Positions 57,117 to 64,000 of a stretch of DNA of 64,000 bases are shown in pieces. Position 1 is the first letter of the stretch. Every line of letters begins with the position of its first letter. Both the position numbers and the translations under genes were made by a program. A model generated the notes under the pieces. It had not been told where the DNA came from. It made no database searches and saw nothing but the letters and a program-made list of their open reading frames with translations. The stretch covers positions 81,880,162 to 81,944,161 of the forward strand of contig NC_089587.1 of the NCBI RefSeq assembly GCF_019320115.1. The letters run 5' to 3'. This DNA is from Miscanthus floridulus. Lineage: Eukaryota > Streptophyta > Magnoliopsida > Poales > Poaceae.

Positions 57117-60100
57117 GTGAACTACAAGACTGATGGAAGTCATTGGGTTATTGATAGTGGTTGCACACAACATATGACCGGTGATCCTTGTATGTTCATC
57201 TCACTAGATGAAGAAGTAGATGGACAAGAAAAAATCACATTTGGAGATAATTCTAAGGGCAAGGTTAAAGGATTGGGCAAAGTGGCAATATCAAATGATC
57301 ATTCTATCTCAAATGTGCTCTATGCTGCTTCATTAAGCTTCAACTTGCTATCCGTTGGACAATTGTGTGATCTTGGCTTCCAATGCTTGTTCACCGAGAA
57401 AGAAGTTGTTGTATCTAAGAAGGATGATGATCAAGTGATATTTAAAGGATTTAGATACAACAACCTATACTTAGTGGATTTCACCTCCGAAGATGCTAAC
57501 TTGAAAACATGCCTATTCACCAAAACAACACTTGGGTGGCTATGGCATAGAAGACTTGCTCATGTTGGGATGAGCTCACTCAAGAAGCTAATGAAGAATG
57601 ATTTGGTGAGAGGGTTGAAGGATGTGAAGTTTGAGAAGGACAAGCTTTGCAGTGCATGTCAAGCCGACAAGCAAGTTGTAAATACTCATCCAACAAAAGC
57701 TTTCATGTCAACCACAAGAGTGCTAGAACTCCTTCACATGGACTTATTTGGACCAACAACATACAAGAGTTTGGGAGGAAATCTTTATTGTCTTATGATT
57801 ATTGATGACTATTCAAGATACACATGGGTATTCTTCCTTCATGACAAATCCAAAGTTGTATCTTGTTTCAAGAAGTTTGCCAAGAGAGCACAAAATGAAT
57901 TTGAAGTGAAGCTCAAGAAGATTAGAAGTGACAATGGGAAAGAATTTGACAACACAAACATAGAAGCCTATTATGATGAAGTTGGGATCAAGCATGAGGT
58001 CTCCGCAATATATACTCCTCAACAAAATAGTGTAGTTGAGAGAAAGAACTGGACATTGATAACTCTTGCAAGAACAATGCTAGATGAGTACAACACCCCC
58101 GAAGCTTTATGGGCGGAAGCTATCAACACCGCATGCTATGCATCCAACCGCCTATTCCTTCAAAAGTTCCTTAGCAAGACACCTTATGAGTTGCTCAATG
58201 GGAAGAAGCCAAACGTCTCCTTCTTTAGGGTGTTTGGTTGCAAATGCTACATCTACAAGAAGCGGCAATACCTAGAGAAGTTTCAAAGACATTATGATAT
58301 TGGTTTTCTTGTTGGTTACTCATCAAAGTCCAAAGCATATAGAGTATTTAATAATGCCACTGGCTTGGTTGAAGAAACATATGATGTGGAATTTAATGAA
58401 TCTAATGGCTCCCAAGGAGCACATGAGAATCTTGATGATGTAGGTGATGAACCATTGAAGGAGGCTATGAAGAACATTCTGGTTAGAGACATCAAGCCTA
58501 AAGATGATAAAGATGATGTACAAGTGATTGATCCACCTTCTTCATCAAATGTGCCACAAGATGGTGATAAAGATGGGAGAGTAGAAAATGAAGACACTCA
58601 TGTCTCCCATGATCAAATGGTGGTACAAGCACAAGATGTTGATGCTCCACAACCTCCTCCTCAAGTGGTCAATAGAAGAAACACACCTCTACTACAAGAT
58701 CTCATCATAGGGAGTCCATCAAAGGGTGTAATGACTCGCTCATAAAAACTTGCTTCATTTATTGCACATCACTCTTTTATCTCTTGTTTTGAGCCTACTA
58801 AGATAGAAGAAGCTCTTCGAGATCTGGGTTGGATAAATGCCATGCATGAAGAGTTGAACAACTTCACCCACAATGAAGTTTGGACTCTTGAAGAGCGACC
58901 AAAAGGTGCAAGAGTCATTAGAACAAAGTGGGTGTTCCGCAACAAGCAAGATGATCAAGGCGTAGTTGTGAGGAACAAGGCAAGACTAGTTGCAAAGGGG
59001 TTCTCTTAAGTTGAAGATTTGGATTTTGGAGAGACCTTTGCACCAGTTGCAAGACTAGAAGCCATTTGTATCCTCCTTGCATATGCATCACATCATGACA
59101 TGAAACTATATCAAATGGATGTGAAAAGTGCTTTTTAAATGGCTTTATTAATGAACAAGTCTATGTTGATCAACCTCCTATGTTTGAAGACCCTAGATAT
59201 CCTAATCATGTTTATAGGTTGTCCAAGGCGCTATATGGGCTTAAGCAAGCCCCAAGAGCTTGGTATGAGCAACTTTGGGACTTCCTCATTGAGAAGGGCT
59301 TCGCTATTGGGAAGGTCGACACCACACTATTCACCAAGAAGCTTGATGGGCACATCTTCATTTGTTAAGTGTATGTTGATGATATCATCTTTGGATCATC
59401 AAATGAAGATTCTTGCAAAGAGTTTGGTGAATTGATGTCGAGGGAGTTCGAGATATCAATGATTGGAGAGCTTACATTCTTTCTTGGTTTTCAAGTCAAG
59501 CAAATGAGAGAAGGGATTTTCATCTCTCAAGAGAAATATACAAATGATCTTCTCAAGAGATTCAAGATGGATGAATGTAAGCCAATCAAGACACCAATGC
59601 CAACTAATGGACATCTCGACCAAGATGAGGGAGGTAACATGGTTGATCAAACTCTCTACCGCTCTATGATTGGTAGCTTGTTATATTTAACCGCATCTAG
59701 GCCTAACATCATGTTTAGTGTGTGTATGTGTGCTAGATTTCAAGCTAATCCTAAGGAAATTCATTTGATTGCCATTAAAAGAATCCTTAGGTATCTTAAG
59801 CACACACCAAGCATTGGCCTTTGGTATCCCAAAGGAGCTATATTTGAATTAGTTGGCTATTCTGATTCGGATTATGCCGGTTGCAAAGTGGATAGAAAAA
59901 GCACATTCGGAGGGTGCCATTTGCTTGGTAGATCACTTGTGTCTTGGTCCTCCAAGAAACAAAATAGTGTGGCTTTGTCCACCGCCGAAGTGGAATACAT
60001 TGCCGCGGGTGCTTGTTGTGCACAAATTCTTTACATGAAACAAACTTTTCTAGACTATGGTATAGTTCTAGAAAAAGTACCTCTTTTGTGTGACAATGAA

Positions 60101-60388
60101 AGTGTGGTAAAACTTGCAAATAATCCGATTCAACACTCTCGCACCAAGCACATAGTTATCTGTCATCACTTTCTTAGAGATCATGTTGCAAAGAATGATA
60201 TTTCATTAGGTGTAAGGACCGATGATCAATTGGCGGATATCTTCACTAAACCGCTAGATGAGGCGACTTTTTGTCGATTGCGGAATGAGCTCAATGTTCT
60301 TGATTTTAGTAACTTCACTAAAAAAATGAGCTTGTGTTGTCCCTTGCATTGCATTGTAATATACAACATGTTTACTTTTTTATGGTAA
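57117..60388 (+). pseudogene. Pol of Copia-2 (protease, integrase, reverse transcriptase, RNase H)
   Basis: The first 542 codons are open: protease WVIDSGCTQHMTG, gag-pre-integrase WLWHRRLAHVGM, and integrase with ELLHMDLFGP, DDYSRYTWVFF, IRSDNGKEFDN and YTPQQNSVVERKN. Reverse transcriptase follows: [33 protein letters not shown] and intact YVDDIIFGS (from about 59372). RNase H has SDSDYAGCKVDRKS, VALSTAEVEYIAAG and CDNESVVKLANNP. Defects are three TAA stops (58743, 59007, 59366) and a one-base loss in the T run at 59132-59136. All catalytic motifs I can check are intact. Confidence 0.92.
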
Positions 60389-61260
60389 TGCATATAGGGC
60401 TTGTCTAACATGGTTAAGATAACCACCGAAAAGCGCATGAAAAAGCTTAACCTTGGATCAAACTTGATAAGCAACTAGATTTACTTTCAAGTATTGCATT
60501 GCATATACATGAATGTTGCTTTGTTGTATATCTTCAATTGCCCTCTTATTACCTATTTTCTTAAAAAGAATTATAGCCTAAGGCAAAATATTTTGAAAAT
60601 TTTGAGGGTTTGAGAGAGGTCACTCACATTAGTCCAAATTGGTGTTTATTTGGATCTTATTGAAGTTGGGACTTGATTGGGAACAGGCAGCACAAAGGAC
60701 TTTGAAGATTTGCTGAAAAAAGAGTCACCGAACGCTGCATTGGACTCTGAAGTCCAGCATCCGGTCAGTTCATAGGAGGTGAACTACTGCTGAGAAGGAG
60801 TGACCGGACACTGACACAGTGCTTTCCTAGTGTCCGGTCAGATGGCGATCCAGCGTCCGGTTGATCAAAGACGAAGGAGACTGCTTGCACCGAACTCTGG
60901 CTGCGTCCGGTCGGGGTTCACCAGACGTGTCCGGTCGTGATTCCAGGGGTTTTGGACCTCTCTAGAATCGACCGAACGCTAGGTGGTAGCGTCCGGTCGC
61001 TGCCACTGGAGCGTCCGGTCAGTAGAAAACGTGTGTTTTTAGGACTTCTCATCCATTTCCTTTTCTACTCCGTGGGAGCCACCATATAATCGCCGCGTGC
61101 ATTTGACCTAATCCCTATTCTGCATCCTCATCGCACCGACATCGCCTGAGCCACCGTATCCGCCGCCACCATGCCCTGTTCCCACTCACCGCGTGCCACC
61201 ATGGCCATGCCCTGCTCACACTACTGCGCCTACCCTTGCCTACGCCACTACGCCTGCCCC
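60389..61260 (+). other. Non-coding tract between pol and 3' LTR of Copia-2, with a deletion junction
   Basis: AT-rich spacer, then the same CCGGTC/GACCGG words as in the LTR (60720-61030), then a C-rich stretch (61120-61258) like the leader before the env-like ORF in Copia-1. At about 61261 it jumps into LTR position 177. One deletion probably removed the env-like ORF, the purine tract and the first 176 LTR bases. Confidence 0.65.
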
Positions 61261-62660
61261 TGACAAGGTTAAGGATGGACTAGTTCTAAGTGTCGATTAG
61301 AGTTGAAGAGACACTTAGAGTAGTTTAGGACTTTGTTTTTCCTTTGGCCGTACTATTAAGGGAGGTATGGATGGGTAGCTTGACCTAGGTGAGTCTAGTG
61401 GGTTAGGTGTGGTGCACACTTGCTAAACCTAGCACTAGGTTGCTCCTAAAAAGCCCTTAGATCCATTGGAGCGAACTTCATTCACATATGATCGAGAGTT
61501 GGAAGTGAATGGAGGATCAAATACTGACCGGACGCTGGCTCCGGGGTGACCGAATGCTGGTGCAGAGTTTGGTCAGTTCATTTGATGAAGGTGAAATCGT
61601 CTGGTGTGACCAGACGCTGAGAGGTGAAGTGACCGGACGCTGAGTCCTAGTGTCCGATCAACTACAGTAAGGTTCCAGAGAGGGAAAATCACGACCGGAC
61701 GTGTCCGATTAGTGTTGACCGGACGCTGAGTCCCAGCGTTTGGTCGACTCTAGTAAGGTTCCAGAGAGTGAAAATCATGACCAGACACGTCCGGTCAATG
61801 CTGACCGGACGTTGTCCAGCGTCCGGTAACCACTTAAACACTAGAGCTTAGGGAGAACTGACCGAAGCATCTAGTCAACATGACCAGAGCGTCCAGTCAC
61901 CCCGCAGAGGCACATGACGGTTTGTTTTTTAGCCATGCTTATAAATACTTCCTCCATTTGTATGTGGGGGTACTTTTGCTCATTCCAACAGCTGAGAAAC
62001 ACCTTTGAGAGTGCCAAGAAGAGCAAGGTCCTAGTGAGGTGATTGAGATTTGAGAATCCCAAAGAGAGCCCTCATTAGTGAGATCAAGAGTAGCAAAGTG
62101 TGCATCCACCCTTCTCATTAGGCTTATCGTGGTCAAGTGAGAGTTCGTGCTTGTTACTCTTGGTGATCACCATCACCTAGATGGCTTGGTGGTGATTGGG
62201 AGTTTGGTGATCATCCAACGGAGCTTGTGGATGACCCAACTCAAGTTGTGAGTGGTTGTGGGTGATTCACCGTGATGAAGTGTCGAAGAATCAACCCATA
62301 GAGAGCACTTGATCCTTGCGCGGATCAAGGAGGAGCTACACCCTTGCGCGGGTGCTCCAACAAGGACTAGTGGGGAGTGGCGACTCTCTGATACCTCGAC
62401 AAAACATCGCTGCGTTCCTCCTTCTCTATTTACTTTGAGCATTTACTTTGAGCAATTCAATTCTTGTCATTTACATTCATAGAATTGCCATGCTAGAGTA
62501 GGATTGGAATATAGGTTGCTAAACTTTTGTGCGGTAGATCAATAGATACACTTTCTAGGCACAAGGGGTTAATTGGGCTAACCATAGGACTTAATTATTG
62601 CAAAAAAATTTAGAATTAGTCCAATTCACCCCCCCCCTCTTAGGCATCTTGATCCTTTCA
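61261..62660 (+). repeat. 3' LTR of Copia-2, 5'-truncated
   Basis: Matches 53302-54660, with an extra segment of about 35 bases near 61530-61560. Ends GATCCTTTCA, followed by the target duplication. Confidence 0.9.
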
Positions 62661-63824
62661 GAGGGAGCCACCGGCTATTCAGATAAAATGCATTGATGCC
62701 TATTCTCTTGGATTGTTCAAGGAGCTCAAGCTGGAGTAGATGGTTCATGATATGCGCTCCATGGGGCTGTCCTACTTGATGGAATCTAGGAAGCATTGGA
62801 ACAATGAGATTATCTGTCAGTTTTATGCTTCCTATCACCATGAGAAAGACCCTACCGGTGCCATTGATATTATCCATTGGACCATTGAAGGCAAGCACTA
62901 TAAGGTGGATTTTATTACTTTCTCTTGCCTTCTTGGTTTAAGTCACGCCGGCCGTACTATACCTGAACTCACTGAGTATGAGGATATGGCTTTGGAGGAG
63001 TACCAGCATATGTACCTTGATGGACATCCAGCTGATGGATAGACTGGGTATCTGAAGCCCTACTACTATGTTCTCAATAACATTTTGCGACAGATCTTGT
63101 ATCCAAAGCGAGGTGCTCCACTTTCCTTCGTGATGATTCTTAGAAGGCGCTTCAGCACTTTGGTGATGATTCTCAGCTATTCTCCATTAGCCGATACATT
63201 TGGAACAAGATACATGATGCTACTGAGGATCCTATGAGGCACCTTCCCTATGCCCCCTACATCATGCATGTGATTGAGCAAGTGTTCGACATCCGGTTCC
63301 CCATAGACATTCAGCACAATCTCCTCAATATCTCCAACAAGACATCTATCACAGCTACCAAAGAACTAAGGAAGACGGCTGATGTAGCCCAAGCCAAAGG
63401 CAAAGGTGCTTCGGGTTCTCGCTCTCGTCATGGTGCTTCACCACCTTCTGTTGCTCGCTCGTCTAGTGCTGAGCCACTCTCTTCTTCCTCCTCTGGTAAG
63501 AAGCCCAACAAGTTTAAGTTCCTCAAGACCTACATGTTTGGACAATGTTGTGCTAGTGCTCAATGTGAGCATGATATGCAAGAGATGCTCTATCGTTTGG
63601 AACAACAGGCTAGTATTGAGTCTTCTCCTCCACCGCTGTTCGTGCCTCCCTATGATCCTTTGGCACTCTATGATGAGGCTTGTGTGACATATGAGGGTGA
63701 TGCTACTTCTCGCCCTCATAGCAAGAGCAAGGCTCCTGAAGAAGATGAGGACTACATGGAGGAGGAGGAGGATGATGACGACGACGATGGTGGTGATCAT
63801 GGTGACCAAGATGATGATGAGGAC
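62661..63824 (+). pseudogene. Env-like third ORF of Copia-1, 3' part
   Basis: This continues the reading of 52573-53125 in the same phase once the insert and one duplication copy are ignored. Text includes CIDAYSLGLFKELKLE, MVHDMRSMGLSYLMESRKHWNNEI and DFITFSCLLGLSHAGRTIPELTEYED. A stop lies near 63040 and the frame changes near 63110-63230. The last open segment (63234 on) has FPIDIQHNLLNISN, a Ser-rich stretch, a helical QEMLYRLEQQ, and a strongly acidic tail (about 63740-63824). I see no transmembrane anchor, so 'env-like' describes position rather than proven function. Confidence 0.68.
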
Positions 63825-64000
63825 TGTCGCACCCAATTTTGCAAAGCAAAACCAAGTACTCATATATGTGCGCCCAGGATGTCCAAACACACACATATAT
63901 CACAAATTGCAATAGTATCAAAGTAAAGTACTTATTACATCGCATATCTCATCATAAAGTTAAATACAAAGTTTGCTCGAAGGCAATATTATTACAAACA
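63825..64000. mobile_element. Start of another LTR-like sequence, cut by the window edge
   Basis: TGTCGCACCCAATTTTGC begins at 63825, and the acidic coding context of the env-like ORF stops there. TGTCGCACCC resembles the first bases of grass gypsy LTRs. Only 176 bases are visible, so neither family nor orientation can be settled. Confidence 0.45.

Larger units (their letters stand above)
53126..62660 (+). mobile_element. SIRE/Maximus-type Ty1/copia element Copia-2
   Basis: 9535 bases flanked by GAGGG, inserted in the env-like ORF of Copia-1. It contains a full 5' LTR, primer site, gag with two zinc knuckles, a nearly intact pol, and a 3' LTR lacking its first 176 bases. No env-like ORF remains. 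The LTR start (TGAAAGC) and end (GATCCTTTCA) resemble Copia-1, but the bodies differ, so this is a related but separate family. Confidence 0.92.
40302..63824 (+). mobile_element. SIRE/Maximus-type Ty1/copia element Copia-1, split by two insertions
   Basis: The order is 5' LTR, primer site, gag, protease, integrase, reverse transcriptase and RNase H, then a long non-coding tract and an env-like third ORF. Integrase ahead of reverse transcriptase defines copia. The gag type, large size and third ORF define the SIRE/Maximus lineage. The 3' LTR is not reached: the element is cut at 63825 by another LTR-like sequence. The inserts at 46732-50309 and 53126-62660 are both younger. Many lesions exist, including a mutated reverse-transcriptase active site. 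Confidence 0.85.

Noticed and set aside
59125..59145. Programmed -1 frameshift site in Copia-2 reverse transcriptase
   Set aside because: The bases do not fit the X-XXY-YYZ slippery pattern; a simple loss in a T run is sufficient.

Overview
This 64 kb window looks like intergenic heterochromatin of a large grass genome, probably a panicoid grass. That assignment rests on recognising grass LTR-retrotransposon families (Tat-type gypsy, Tekay-like long-LTR elements and SIRE/Maximus-type copia), not on a species-diagnostic gene. I found no host single-copy gene, rRNA, tRNA, CRISPR array or bacterial-type operon. Nearly every base belongs to nested LTR retrotransposons, and their coding regions are broken by stops and small indels.

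Layout. (1) Bases 1-436 are a gypsy integrase fragment on the minus strand. (2) Bases 437-5681 and 24809-26406 are two halves of a Tat-type element, called B here, which reads on the plus strand. B carries an antisense, intron-containing gene at 663-4336. (3) B is split by a 19.1 kb long-LTR element at 5682-24803, with a CCAAC target duplication. This element has LTRs of about 4.4 kb, no gag-pol, and one non-gag-pol reading frame (LARD type). Its 5' LTR was later hit twice: by a gag-only LTR element with a tRNA-Met primer site (16087-20337) and by a solo LTR (20987-23548, duplication CAAAC). (4) Bases 26450-38889 are a nearly full-length Tat-type gypsy element on the minus strand, called A here. 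It has gag, protease, reverse transcriptase, RNase H and integrase, plus an opposed six-exon gene on the plus strand (27877-31074) with its own TATA box. (5) Bases 38890-40301 are unassigned. (6) From 40302 to 63824 lies a SIRE-type copia element, Copia-1, with gag, pol and an env-like third ORF. Two elements split it: a 3.6 kb non-autonomous relative of gypsy A inserted in the reverse transcriptase (46732-50309, duplication AAGCT), and a second SIRE-type element, Copia-2, inserted in the env-like ORF (53126-62660, duplication GAGGG). (7) A further LTR-like start appears at 63825 and runs off the window.

How the parts work together. The autonomous elements show the usual division of labour: gag for the particle, protease, reverse transcriptase and RNase H for cDNA synthesis, and integrase for insertion. 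The gag-only element, the LARD and the 3.6 kb derivative keep cis signals (LTR, primer site, polypurine tract) but lack most or all enzymes, so they would have needed help from relatives. The item most worth study is the antisense multi-exon gene found in two different Tat-type elements. The extra-ORF phenomenon is known for this lineage, but the protein's role is not. Coordinates of LTR ends and target duplications were read directly. Exon borders come from splice-site motifs and reading-phase agreement, and no alignment program was run.
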